Below are positions 1 through 10,500 of a DNA stretch of 64,000 bases, in pieces. The stretch is from Blepharisma stoltei. Its lineage: Eukaryota; Ciliophora; Heterotrichea; Heterotrichida; Blepharismidae. The notes below the pieces were generated by a model. The model was not told the origin of the DNA and made no database searches. It saw nothing but the letters and a program-made list of their open reading frames with translations. The position numbers were made by a program, and so were the translations under genes. How positions within the stretch are numbered: the first letter of the stretch is position 1; each line of letters begins with the position of its first letter. The DNA is taken from contig CAJZBQ010000036.1 in the NCBI GenBank assembly GCA_914767885.1, positions 620,001 through 684,000 on the forward strand, written 5' to 3'.

Positions 1-1324
1 AACAGTAAGATATATAATGACAAACAATAAAATTAAAGGGAATTTTAGTTATTAATTTATGCCTTCTTTTAAACTTAGAAAAAAATAAGACGTATAAAAA
101 CTAAATTATATATAAATTATACGGATTATTTGATATATTACTAAGTTTGCCATTAATAAATAAATTTAAAATTCTTATTTAAAATTATATTAGGAATTAA
201 TTTAAAAATAATCCAGTTAGCATAGGAGGTATATATTCTTTTTCGATTCATATTTTATTAAGAATTTATTTTTTAGTTAATTCAGTTGAAATTTCAATAT
301 TATTTTCTAATTATGAAATTAAAAATTATTTCAATTCCTCATCTCTTACTTCCCTTCAAATTCTGCCTTTCTATTTTAGTTATATTAGTAATATTGCAAT
401 ATTTAAACTAATGATTAGCATGCTAACATATTAAACCATTTTATAATATAGAAATATCTATCAATATAGATTACTTCTCTGAAAATGTTAAAATTGATGA
501 TATTTTAAAGAAGCAGAACGGTGCTTAGAAAATAAGGGATTAATTAATCCTTTTAATTAACAAATCAAAATTATTTAGAGAGCTTATGAGTATGTATATT
601 GTTTAAAATATTGTATCCATTGCTAGATTTTAAAGAATTAATCAAATTTTGGTTCAAAATTCAAAATAAACCTCTTCTTTTATATGACTATAATTTCCTT
701 CTAAACCTTTATATCTTTTTTTTCTAATAATTTAAAAAATATTTACAAAGTGCATCATTTTAAATATTTTAAAATGCCATTTGATGATAAAATAACTTCA
801 TTTTATGATTGATTGCAATATATAGATTTTTGATGGAATCATATCAATTTATTATTATTTTTGTTTACTATATAATGATAAAATTATGATTTATTTTGAT
901 GATTAAATGCTTTTCACAATTTATCAGTAGTTTATTACTCTATAAATCGCTGAATTACGTTGTAGACTTTACAAAATCATATAAATTGAGAGTAAGTCTT
1001 TTTTAGAGTATTATTCTCTCCAAATATTTTTATCAAAAGTCATTACATTTTTATCTAATATATCATTGTGGAATTAATTAAATTGTTACTTCAAAAACAT
1101 AGGAAATTAGTTTTGATAGAATCGAGTACCAGGTAGAGCCAACAGAGCAAGTAAAGCCAGATAGAGCAGGAGAGCCAGTCCAACTGGACTGCTAAGTAGA
1201 GCAAGACTGCTAGATTGCCCAGGTAGAGCTGGATTCTCAGACTATCGGTAAAGTCAGACTGCCTAGGTAGAGCCAGCTGCTATTAGAGACAGTTAGAAAC
1301 ATTCAGGTTTGACCGAACCCTTTT
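1..1324. other. AT-rich non-coding DNA ending in a repeat tract; probable right part of a long IES
   Basis: No convincing coding sequence was found on either strand for about 1.1 kb. From about 1120 to 1310 the DNA becomes more GC-rich and holds repeats of the type AGGTAGAGCC and AGACTGCC, with a small hairpin (AGTCCAACTGGACT). The kinase reading frame begins directly after the TA at 1324-1325. The simplest reading is that this is the right part of an IES whose left end and the kinase N-terminus lie outside the window. Inference. Confidence 0.45.
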
Positions 1325-3482
1325 ACCGAAAACCAAGCAGCGCGTTATATGCTTGATATGGTAAGTGCTGTTAAATATTGCCATGAGGCTGGGATTGTGC
1401 ATAGAGATTTGAAACCTGAAAATTTGCTATTAGAAAATAAAAAGCCAGATGCAAGGTTAAAATTGATTGACTTCGGGACTTCGAAACATTTTGAGCCGAA
1501 AGAGAAAATGAAGCATTTTATTGGGACTTCTTATTATGTAGCGCCTGAAGTGATTAGTGGGAGTTATGACAGTAAATGCGATGTTTGGAGCTTAGGAGTG
1601 ATCTTATATATTATGCTCTCAGGGTATCCTCCTTTTAACGGTCGCTCTGATGAAGAAATTTATAAAAAGATCCAAAAAGCCCCGCTATCATTTAGATCCA
1701 CAAATGGAAATTGAAATAATGTAGCAAAGGAAACAAAAGATTTCATTAAGCTTCTCCTTACTAAAGATCCTGCTAACTCCTTCCTTCGCGAGCGAACAAA
1801 AAATTTGAAAAATCCCTAAAAGCCCACCCTCCATGAGCGAAAAATGTTTTATGAAAAATTTTTGATATATATTTGATAATTATTATATTGAAATCTCTAG
1901 CTCAATTTTTGCGAATATTTTTACTATAAAATTCATATATAAATGTTTTAAAAATGACCCCTCCGAGAGTGAACATATATTTTTTATTCGCTCACTGAGG
2001 GGGAGTAAGCGTCCAGATATTACTGAAGTGTATAATAACGATTGACTCCAAAGCCGGGCTAATAATAGAGTCGAAGACATTCCAGTCTCAAAAGAATCGC
2101 TTGAACTGCTTTCATCATTTAACACTCAAAGCAAGCTTCAAAGAGCAACGATGACTTTTATTGCTTCACAGCTGGTTTCGAATGATGAAATTGCTCATCT
2201 TCGTGACACCTTTCAAAGTCTTGACGAAAATGGGGATGGCAAACTAAGCACGAGCGAGCTTAAAAATGGGTTTTCGAAGCTTCCTGGCCATATAAATATT
2301 GATGTTAATGAAATGATGAATCAGCTAGACGCAGATGGGAATGGATTCATATAGTAATTGCCCGAGGATGGCGCTATCTTGCGCCATCCTCGGGCAATTC
2401 AAAAATGGCCCCACACTGGGAATTGAACCCACATGTGGGGCCATTTTTGGTTAGTGGAGAACATCGACTTCCACGCACCAAAAATGGCCCCACACATGAG
2501 TTCGATTCCCGGTGTGGGGCCATTTTTTAAATTGCCCGAGGATGGCGCAAGATAGCGCCATCCTCGGGCAATTAGAATAGATTATACTGAATTTTTGACG
2601 GCCGCTATTAATTGAAGTAAAACACTGAATAAAGAAAGGCTGCTTGCAGCCTTTAAACACTTTGATAAGGATGGGAGTGGGAAAATTTCATTAGAAGAGC
2701 TCAGAGAAGCACTTGGAGGGAATGAAGATAGCGACCATGTATTTTTAGCAATGCTTGCAGATGCAGATTTAAGATTAAGATTACGTTGGGTATTTAAAGT
2801 CCCCACTTCGTCCGAGGAAGCATTCTACAGTTTCCCGTATGGTGGCAGAGCGTTCACCAAGCCCGGGCCGAAACCCCCGGTTTCTCGGTAGAGGTGAAGG
2901 TCAAGGGACGTGTCATACCGTCTTTGGTGACCGCCTCAATTTCCAACTTGGATCGTCGCCTAAGTTTACGCCAACACTGCCGCGTCGTCCGCCAGATCTG
3001 CCCATTGAAGGGCACCTTTTTAACTGGAGAGACTCCCGTTTAGTTGTCTAACTCGCCTTCCCTCTCTTTTCCGGTCATCCCGAGAAAGAACTCAACAGCT
3101 TTCGCCATTCAGGGCGAGCCACAAAAGCAGCTTAGGCAGGTAAGTCGCCCTGCCTCATTTCGGGCACTCACTGGGATGAGCGCTGCTGGCAAAAAGAAGT
3201 CACGAATAACTGCCCATGGGTCTGATCACAAAAACAGCGGCCTTCGTGCTTAGACCTCTCGCTTTGAGGTCGCAAACATTGCTGGGCCAACTCCTGGCTC
3301 CAAAAACCATGCCGGATATACACGGGTAACCACCACTGAGAGGGTGGGTCGGTCGCCGTTCGCCATTTTATGCATATCTTGCAGATGCAGATAAAAACGG
3401 TGATGGAGAGATCGATCTTGAAGAATTCACTCAGGTGATGATCTCCAAAGTTGAAAATAAGCCTCATAAAAATAGGATCTAA
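1325..3482 (+). CDS. Calcium-dependent protein kinase (CDPK), 5' truncated, interrupted by three insertions
   Basis: A serine/threonine kinase fused to EF-hands, which phosphorylates targets in response to Ca2+. Visible in order: the kinase part from FTENQAARYM, the catalytic loop HRDLKPENLL, DFG as IDFGTS, GTSYYVAPE and the DVWSLGVILY helix. A CDPK-type linker follows (DPAKRPDITEVYNNDWL after IES removal), then EF-hands with loops DENGDGKLS, DADGNGFID, DKDGSGKIS and DADKNGDGEID. The glycine loop and the catalytic lysine are missing because they lie upstream of the window. UGA codes W at 1712-1714 and 2044-2046. The frame is restored only if 1774-2005, 2350-2577 and the retroposon at 2769-3377 are removed. 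The stop is TAA. The assignment is secure; function in the macronucleus depends on excision. Confidence 0.9.
1774..2005. mobile_element. Family A MITE-like IES in the CDPK gene
   Basis: TA-bounded, 232 bp. It starts TAACTCCTTCCTTCGCGAGC and ends in the inverted counterpart CGCTCACTGAGGGGGAGTA. Removal joins GATCCTGCTA to AGCGTCCAGA and restores DPAKRPD, a typical kinase C-lobe end. The interior carries the family A core (ATAATTATTATATTGAAATC). Confidence 0.85.
2350..2577. mobile_element. Composite hairpin IES with tRNA-like arms, in the CDPK gene
   Basis: Removal between the TA at 2350-2351 and the TA at 2578-2579 joins the third EF-hand loop (DADGNGFID). Inside are four perfect or near-perfect hairpins in mirrored order: 2356-2399 and 2530-2573 (arms ATTGCCCGAGGATGGCGC), and 2401-2448 and 2480-2527 (arms AAAAATGGCCCCACA). 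The apex of each inner hairpin holds a tRNA T-arm-like or B-box-like motif: GTTCGATTC on + and GTTCAATTC on -. Each is followed by an acceptor-like strand ending in CCA. Confidence 0.85.
2769..3377 (-). mobile_element. GC-rich retroposon-like insertion, copy 1 (609 bp)
   Basis: Flanked by an exact 15 bp duplication, CTTGCAGATGCAGAT (2754-2768 and 3378-3392), which is coding sequence of the fourth EF-hand. The left side has a hexamer tail on + (AAGATT repeats) and the right side ends CGCCATTTTATGCATAT. A second copy of almost identical length lies at 39073-39678. A target duplication plus a simple-repeat tail suggests target-primed reverse transcription (SINE or LINE remnant), with the sense strand on minus. 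No tRNA or 5S promoter boxes and no convincing protein were recognised in it. Confidence 0.75.
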
Positions 3483-3699
3483 AAAAGACGACGAAAATAA
3501 GTGTTAACCATTTATATAGATTTACTTCGAGTTTAATTAGACCTTAAAATATGAATTAATAGGAAAAGTATATAATAATAAATTCTTAATATCGTTTTTA
3601 CTGTAATTTTTGAACAGTTAATCTTCCTCTACTAATATTTAGATTTTCCAGATAAGCCACACTATATTTTATGCTATAAGATTGTTAATAAAACCAATA

Positions 3700-5596
3700 A
3701 TGAAATCGTGGTTCGCTGTACTCATATCGATTGCAGTAATTCTGCTATTTCAAACCGCTGACTCCCAACAGATTCTCACACAAAGCATCAGGTACATAAC
3801 TCAAGAATTGGCTTCAAATGAAAAGGCAACAGAAATTATCGAATTTCAAACTGCTCTGATCCAACAAATAAACTCAAAAATGCCTCAAGGCCTAGACCTC
3901 TTCTGTGATTACACTATTTTTTCACCAGAAAGTGTTCTGGTCAAAGAGTCTGCTCACGACTGACAGGTTGGAGACCTTTTTGTTCATAATGGTTTTTCCT
4001 TTGCTCTTCTGATTGCCATTGCAGTCCTTTCTGGATTTTTCTTAGGGAACTCGTTTCGATCTTGCAACAATGAGCCTGATTCCCCACTTCCAGCAATAAC
4101 TTTGCCACCCAGAAGAAGATCGATTGCTGAAAAAGAGAAGCAGACCTTATTTGAATTTATGTCAGAAAACAGAAGTTCTCCAAAGATGGCAAAAGAAAAG
4201 CCGAGCCAGGTGACCATAACTCCCCTCCTCTGTGGGCGATTAAAACCTTCAAAATTAATATTTTTAAGCAAAACCTACTTTCCTTCGCGCAGGCAATAAT
4301 TAAATTAATATGAAAAATTATAGATCATTGTAATAAAATCTCTTGCTATTTCTATTGATATAACCAAATTTTCTGTCCTAATTTTTAAAAACTATATATA
4401 AAATTTAAAAGATAAAAATCCAAATTCATGAGCTAACAAAATTTTTCACATAAACTCGGAGGGGAGTAAGAATCAACTATGACAATGCTCCTGAAGCCTT
4501 ATCGAACTTTACTTTGCATTTACCATCAAATAGTCAGAAAAGCAACAAGCACGAGTCTACAACTGAAAATAAGCTTATCAAAGATAGTGTAAATAAATAT
4601 GAAAAACTCCTTCAAAATGGCCATGGAGCCCGAAATTTTGAGGTCGTTTCAATGCTTGGAAGAGGTGGCTTTGGTAGCGTATTCAAGGCACGTCATCTTC
4701 TTGATGAGCAATATTATGCTATCAAAGTTATAAGAATCAAGGTTGGGCTAAATCAAAGCTTATACGAGCACAAGGCTTTTCGAGAGGTTTTATCCATGAT
4801 GCAGCTTAACTCAAAGCACGTTTTGCGCTATTACAACTGTTGGCTAGAAAGTGAGGGTGACCATAATATTAGATCCACTGAGTCAACAGATCAAAAAGAT
4901 GAAGAAAGTGAGTCTTCTGAACTAAGCAGCTCCTCAAGCTCTTTGGCCTCAATTTCTGAGCCTTATTTCCAGCTTAACCTCAATATTCAAATGGAATATA
5001 GCAAGGGTTGTACCTTGAAAAACTGGCTTGAAAGACCGGAAAGAGGAATTGAGAGAAGGGAAAACGTTCTGCTTTTTAGGCAGCTTTTGAAAGGAGTTTT
5101 ACATATTCATCAATGCAATTTTATTCATAGAGACTTAAAGCCAGCCAATATCTTCGTGGATAAAGAGTTGTGTGTAAAGATTGGGGATTTCGGACTTGCT
5201 GTCATAAACAATTATTTGGAAGCTGAGCCGTCAACCCCACTTGAAAAAGCTCACTCTTCAAATGTTGGAAGTCCGCTTTATCTGGCACCAGAACAGGAAA
5301 ATGGGTTTAGTTATGATGAAAAAGTGGATGTTTACCCGCTGGGTATGATATTGCTAGAACTTTGTGTAAAAATGGAAACTGACCATGAACGATATTTGCT
5401 CCTCAAAACTCTAAGATACAAGCATGAACTTCCCAAAGAAGTCGTAGAAAAGTTTGGAGTGGAAAGCGAGATGATTCTTTGGCTTACTGCGAAAGATCCC
5501 AGTGATCGCCCATCTATTTCTGAAATTATGAAAAGCAAGCTGATGGAGAGATGGGAAAGCGAATTTCAGCTCTCACCTCTTAATCATAATTTATAA
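3700..5596 (+). CDS. PERK-like eIF2alpha kinase, single-pass membrane protein
   Basis: The protein starts with a signal peptide (MKSWFAVLISIAVILLFQ). A short lumenal part of about 70 residues, a transmembrane segment (FALLIAIAVLSGFFLG) and a C-terminal kinase follow. Kinase motifs: glycine loop GRGGFGSV, AIKVI lysine, an acidic serine-rich insert between N-lobe strands, HRDLKPANIF, DFGLA, GSPLYLAPEQ, DVYPLGMILLELC. The insert and the YLAPEQ and LGMIL motifs fit the PEK/GCN2 family, which phosphorylates eIF2alpha. Signal peptide plus TM plus kinase points to ER stress signalling, as in PERK, but the lumenal sensor is far shorter. UGA is W at 3961. One family A IES (4217-4466) must be removed. 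ATG 3700 was chosen because upstream in-frame codons are non-ATG and precede the signal peptide. Confidence 0.85.
4217..4466. mobile_element. Family A MITE-like IES in the PERK-like gene
   Basis: TA-bounded, 250 bp. Starts TAACTCCCCTCCTCTGTGGG and ends ACTCGGAGGGGAGTA. Removal joins GTGACCA to TAAGAATCAAC in frame. The family A core is degenerate (AATAAAATCTCTTGCTA). Confidence 0.85.
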
Positions 5597-6443
5597 CAAA
5601 GCACTGAAAACATATTTAAAAAAATTATTTAAAAATAAGTCCATCTTTTTAATATGAAAAAATAACCGATAAAATATATTGTCATATTTTCTAATAGCAA
5701 ACAAATTTATATATCTCAATCTAATTATTTAGTTACTGATAAAGCTTTTTGTTTTATCGTTTTCTTATAAATTCAGTTATATTTAAAAAGTTCTTATTAT
5801 GATTAATGATAGAAAATATTGATTTTGGCTTTTAGAGAGTCTAGGATTTTTTTAAATAAATTATTTCAAATTAAATTCAATGATTTTGAGAATAGAAAGC
5901 AATTTTAATTTTATAATAAATCGTAATTATAGAGTAATTCTATGGATTTCTCTTACACTCAATGGGGGTTTATACACTTAAAAAGCAAAATAAAAACGAA
6001 ATTTTCAATTTTAAAAAGTTAAAAAGTTAAATCTTTAATGTTTATGAAAATACGAAAGTTGCAATGATCTCTGGATATTTAACTCTATATTTATAGTTCA
6101 TATATAAAATTGATAGTACAACTACCCAATCATTTTCTTATAGAACCCATAATAGAAGTAGTTTGAACATAAATAATGCTGAATATAGAAGCCCGCACAG
6201 AATCCTCTCTATTTCAGAAGAGTCTTTAATTATTTTTCTTGCTATTTGAGTAGCTTACCATCGATTTTTCTATATTTTTACTCGATAAGTGCATTAATGC
6301 AGAGAAATGCTTTTTTTTTATCTCACTGACATTATTAAATAAACCAACTTGAAGATTCTCTATAGTAGGCAGAAAATAATTATAATATAAACGAAATGGG
6401 AAATAAAGTTGTAGTTATATAATATTCTGTGTGTATAATAAAT
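5597..6443. other. Intergenic, AT-rich, nothing recognised
   Basis: About 850 bp with no sustained open frame under UGA=W, no recognised RNA gene and no terminal inverted repeats of the families seen elsewhere. It contains the 3' region of the PERK-like gene and the promoter region of the RING-CH/FHA gene. Confidence 0.5.
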
Positions 6444-7565
6444 ATGAGTATTCCTCTATCTATAAGAACGTTCACATGGAAAAGAGATTCCCATGGACTA
6501 TTTGACTATGAAACAAAAGACATGGCCATAAATAACTTTAAAACAGTGAAATCAGGAAGAGTTATATTAGCAGGAGAATCCTGCGAATTTAATACTGAAA
6601 ACTCTCTACCTCTTGAAGGTGTACTTGTACAGGTATATGAAACTAATAACGAATATGTAATCAGATCAGAAAAGCAAGACCGTTTCTGATTTGTCGTTAA
6701 AGATTACCACGGTGAAGAAGGCTATAAAGGCTATAAATTAAGCGAAGATGACATCATAAAAATTGGCAGAATAAAACTTAAGGTAAAAGAAATAAACTAC
6801 AAAGGATATGAACCTATCCAAGAACTTAAAGATGAAGAAGAAGATGAAAGGCCATCCAACGGAGCAGCCTGCCGGTTTTGCTTAGGTGACACAGAAAAGG
6901 ACAACAACCCCTTAATCACTCCTTGCAAATGTTCAGGAAGCATGAGATTCATTCATTATAAATGCTTGCAAGTTTGGCTCATGGAGAAAGTGAAATCCAA
7001 ACAGACAGGAAACTCTGTTTCCTATAGCTGAACCCAGCTACAATGCGAAATTTGCAAGGAACTATATCCTACTTCAATAAAAATTGAAGGAAAGCTATGC
7101 CCCTTAATTGATGTCCACAAGCCTCCACTTCCTTATATCATATTGCAGGACCTCAGAAACGAGAGATCTGAACAGAGTCTACATGTATTATCATCAGTCG
7201 ATAATTCAATAGTAAAAATCGGAAGAGGCCATGAAAATGAAATCAGAGTGTCTGATATTTCAGTCAGCCGATGCCATTCTACAATAAAAATATCAAGAAA
7301 TGGCTTCTTTTTGGAAGATAATGACTCTAAATTCGGGACTTTAGTATTGGCAAGAAAGCCAGTCCTACTTAAAAGAAACTCGAGTCTCGTTGTTCAATGT
7401 AAAAGAACTGTGATACAGTTTAGCCTCAAAGAGCCATATAATCTAATGAGAATATGTTTGGTGTGCTGTAGAAGCAGCTCAGAGATTGCTCCTGAGCAGC
7501 AAGTTGACGAGAGAGGCCAAGAGTGGGAAGAAGAATTAAGCGAGCAAGACGAACCGTCAGCATAA
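6444..7565 (+). CDS. RING-CH (RINGv) / FHA domain protein, probable E3 ubiquitin ligase
   Basis: About 373 aa. The central RING-CH finger shows the C4HC3 pattern: CRFCLGD, CKCSG, HYKCLQVW, CEIC. RING-CH domains recruit E2 enzymes in ubiquitin ligases, but no membrane segments flank this one, unlike MARCH proteins. The C-terminal half is a good FHA domain: IGRGHENEIRV, SRCHSTI, DNDSKFGT, with the arginine, serine, histidine and asparagine of phosphothreonine binding. The N-terminal half resembles a second, degenerate FHA fold. UGA is W at 6687 and 7029. The stop lies 13 nt from the convergent chitin synthase stop. The pairing suggests phospho-dependent ubiquitination (inference). Confidence 0.85.
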
Positions 7566-7578
7566 TTTATTAATGTTA

Positions 7579-10500
7579 CTAAGCTTTTGCTAACTCTGTT
7601 CGTAAAATAGCAGCTTCATCTGGCGTTGGCTTGTCGATACCGTTTTCTATAACTCTGAGTCTGTATTTCCTTATATTCGTCATACGAGATAACATTTTAA
7701 TGCTGATATTCTTTCGTCTTCGAATTGATTTAATATAATCAGCATTTATATCAACTTGTGTAATATCTTGTTGATCATTGAAAAATAGTGTGTCGTTCAT
7801 TTTGTCCATACTTGCTGTTCCTTTCAATGTATCTGATAAGCCGCTATGACTTCCTCTGTGTCCGCCTAAATATCCTGCTCCCCCATAATCACCAAGCCCA
7901 TTCTTTCCTAGGCCAAGCCCATTTCCATCAGGAAGCAAAGAGCCATCATCAAGGTTATTTATCTCAAGAGCATTTGCGGTTTTTCTAGTGAATCTTTTTC
8001 TGGGTCTAGTGATTGGAGCCAATTCTTGATTTGCTTCTAGATGGCCATAGCAGAAATTTTCCCAAATCAAATAAATCATTGCAAATATAAACCTGCAAGC
8101 AAGAATGGCTAAGCCTATAAATGCAACAGCGTAAATTGCCCAATAGTAGATGTTTTGTTTTCCCTGCTTATCAATCGTTATCGTTATATCATCTATTACG
8201 TTTTACGTCCACTACAGGGTAGCCATTTCGAGGGCTGCCACCATGTTTGTCCACGTGTCGGACCATGGACCTCTGACCGATCCACTTTGTTGCACCATGG
8301 CGCAGGCAAAATATAGCGTTCCGGCTTCGATGGGCTGCGTTGCCCTGCCTTTCTTGACTCAGCTCCTGCGCGTGTTCCGCCTAAAGGCCACCTTCCTCGG
8401 GTGCGCTGAGAGATAAAACTTCTAGCCTCTTGATGTACTTGGAGCAGTGCCTCGGCTTATCTGCCAGAGTTAAATTGGTATTACTGTACAGAAGTTCCCA
8501 GAAGACAACCTAACTCCATAAATAAAATTGCTTGAGGGAGAGAGAAAATTAGCGAAGCTAATTTTACTCGAACTGAATGCCATTTTATTTATCCTTGCTA
8601 ATCAATCAAATCAAAGAAATAAGCAAGTGTAGCATTTGATAAGGCCCATATAATGGTCCATCTAGCTCTGAATTCTTCATATTCTTCAAGCCTATTTTTC
8701 TCTTCTTCGCTTAGTTGATCTGGTCTGCTACCCCATGAGCAATCATGAATGTTACACATTGCATAAACCAAAAATATGTTGACGTACGAAGGAGATAAAA
8801 AGACAAAGTGGATGACCCCTTTCAGCACAGGGATGCAAGCCCAAAATGCTACAACATTAATTGCAAAGAAGCTTACAGAAACGATCATCAAAGGCCCAAC
8901 CCAGCTGTAAGTAATACTGTGACTAAACAAAAACATCAGCTGAAGAATTGTGATAAACATCATGTAGAACCCAAAACAAATGGCTAAGTACTTAAAAATA
9001 TCATCAACTCTTCTTGGCTTTACACCGAGCGACAGACTTACTGACACTATCATAAGCCAGACATAAAATAAAATCAGCCAATTCCCAAACCCTGCCAAAT
9101 TTGAATCTTTTGTTTCATTTGGAAAAACTCGTCTAATCGAAATTGCAAATGCTAAAAAGAAAGAAGCACACAAAAACCATTGAAACACCACATTGATGCA
9201 ATAATACCCCATCTGCATAATGATTGCAATTTTCCTGCATCTCCCATGTCCTGAATAAAATACTTTCCTTGCATTTTTGATTGAGTCAATCAAAGCAAAC
9301 CAGGATCCGTTGATCCATCTTCTTCTCTGAGCCATTAGAACAGATATATTTTCAGGTACATCAGTCTCTGCAATTGATTTTTTAACATACCGTAAAATGT
9401 ATAACTTCAGTCTCCTTTTGACTCGATTATGCCGAAGTCTCCCGGCATCAGAAGGGGAGCTGGTTTTACCAAAATTGTTGGTGAAACCAATTTCTTGACT
9501 ACAAAAAAGTTATATATTGGAGATTGTCCACTAGGGAGGCTGGCTTTACCAACGATTGTTGGTAGAACTAACTCCCCTTCCAACGGCGAGAGACGTCGGG
9601 ATAGCCCGAGCCAAAAGGAGACTCAGGCTATAGCTGTGCTTGGCTTTGCTGACAAGAGAAAGGCAAAGCACGCGATCCTCTGCTAAATAAATATTTGAGT
9701 GAAAGGCGTCCATAAGCTCAGGATGGCAAAGAGATTTAAAGTAGTCTTCCCATAAAGGCTCGCCTTGTAACGCCTCTCATACATAAGCACTAAAGGCACC
9801 TGGAAGGACAGAAATGTAACCGATGACACTTTCCAGAGCCTTGTCGAAAATGTGAGAAAATTTATATTCAACAACTTGGGCGCCGACAACTAGTTTCCAA
9901 TAATTTGGGTCCATAGGTCTGATTTCACCACAGCAGCCTGCAACTCTATCATCTGTCTTCATAGCTTCGTAGAGGTAAAAGAGGGATTTAGGAAGCGGCT
10001 TTGTTCCGACGTCCAACAAAATGCAGTACTTAGGGTTGATCATCTCACAAAATCCCCCAAAAAACCATAAGTGGCTGTTAAGCTTTCTCCTATTTTTCTG
10101 TTTTACACAGAAAATAAGCTGGAGTGGGGCTTCTGAAGTATCAAAATAAGCTTTTTGGAAGAAGCAATGCGCGAATTCATCTTCGTCTTGCTCATCAGGC
10201 AATCTGCAATTTAAAACATTGTCAACATGGAAAAATTCTTTAATTTTCTCTTCTTTAAAAAATTGAGAAAAAAAGCTTCTTTGTCTCTTGAAAGTTTCCA
10301 TAAAAGGTTTTATTCCATCCACAATCACAACAACGCAGAGCTGTTCAGGGGAAAGCCCGACTTTTCGAAAGTCTTCAATGTTAGAAGCGATTCCAAGCAT
10401 TGTGTCTTTGAAATTTTGAACTTCTTCATTATACATTGCAACGACCATCAAAATTTCACATTTGCTTTCTCCACCTTCGGAATATTCATATAATAGATCT

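Noticed and set aside
773-880. Short frame MPFDDKITSFYDWLQ with several UGA codons
   Set aside because: About 33 codons, AT-rich, no domain; three UGA in so short a frame are likely chance.
2480-2530. A tRNA gene (B-box and CCA-like end)
   Set aside because: Only a T-arm and an acceptor-like stem are present; there is no D arm or anticodon arm and the stem is a simple hairpin. It is noted as tRNA-like only.
2839-3253. Two plus-strand open frames in the GC-rich insert
   Set aside because: They lie inside the retroposon-like element, are not conserved as frames in the second copy at 39073-39678, and have no recognisable domain.
3961-3963. UGA codons as stops or frameshifts (here and in about 25 genes)
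   Set aside because: Conserved tryptophan positions (E2 DEW, SNF2 MGRIWRDG, WD40 repeat ends, RING-H2 DEW) coincide with UGA, so UGA is read as Trp.
8150-8416. Plus-strand ORF MFCFPCLSIVIVISSITFYV
   Set aside because: Begins in the chitin synthase antisense strand and runs into the retroposon-like insert; no independent support.
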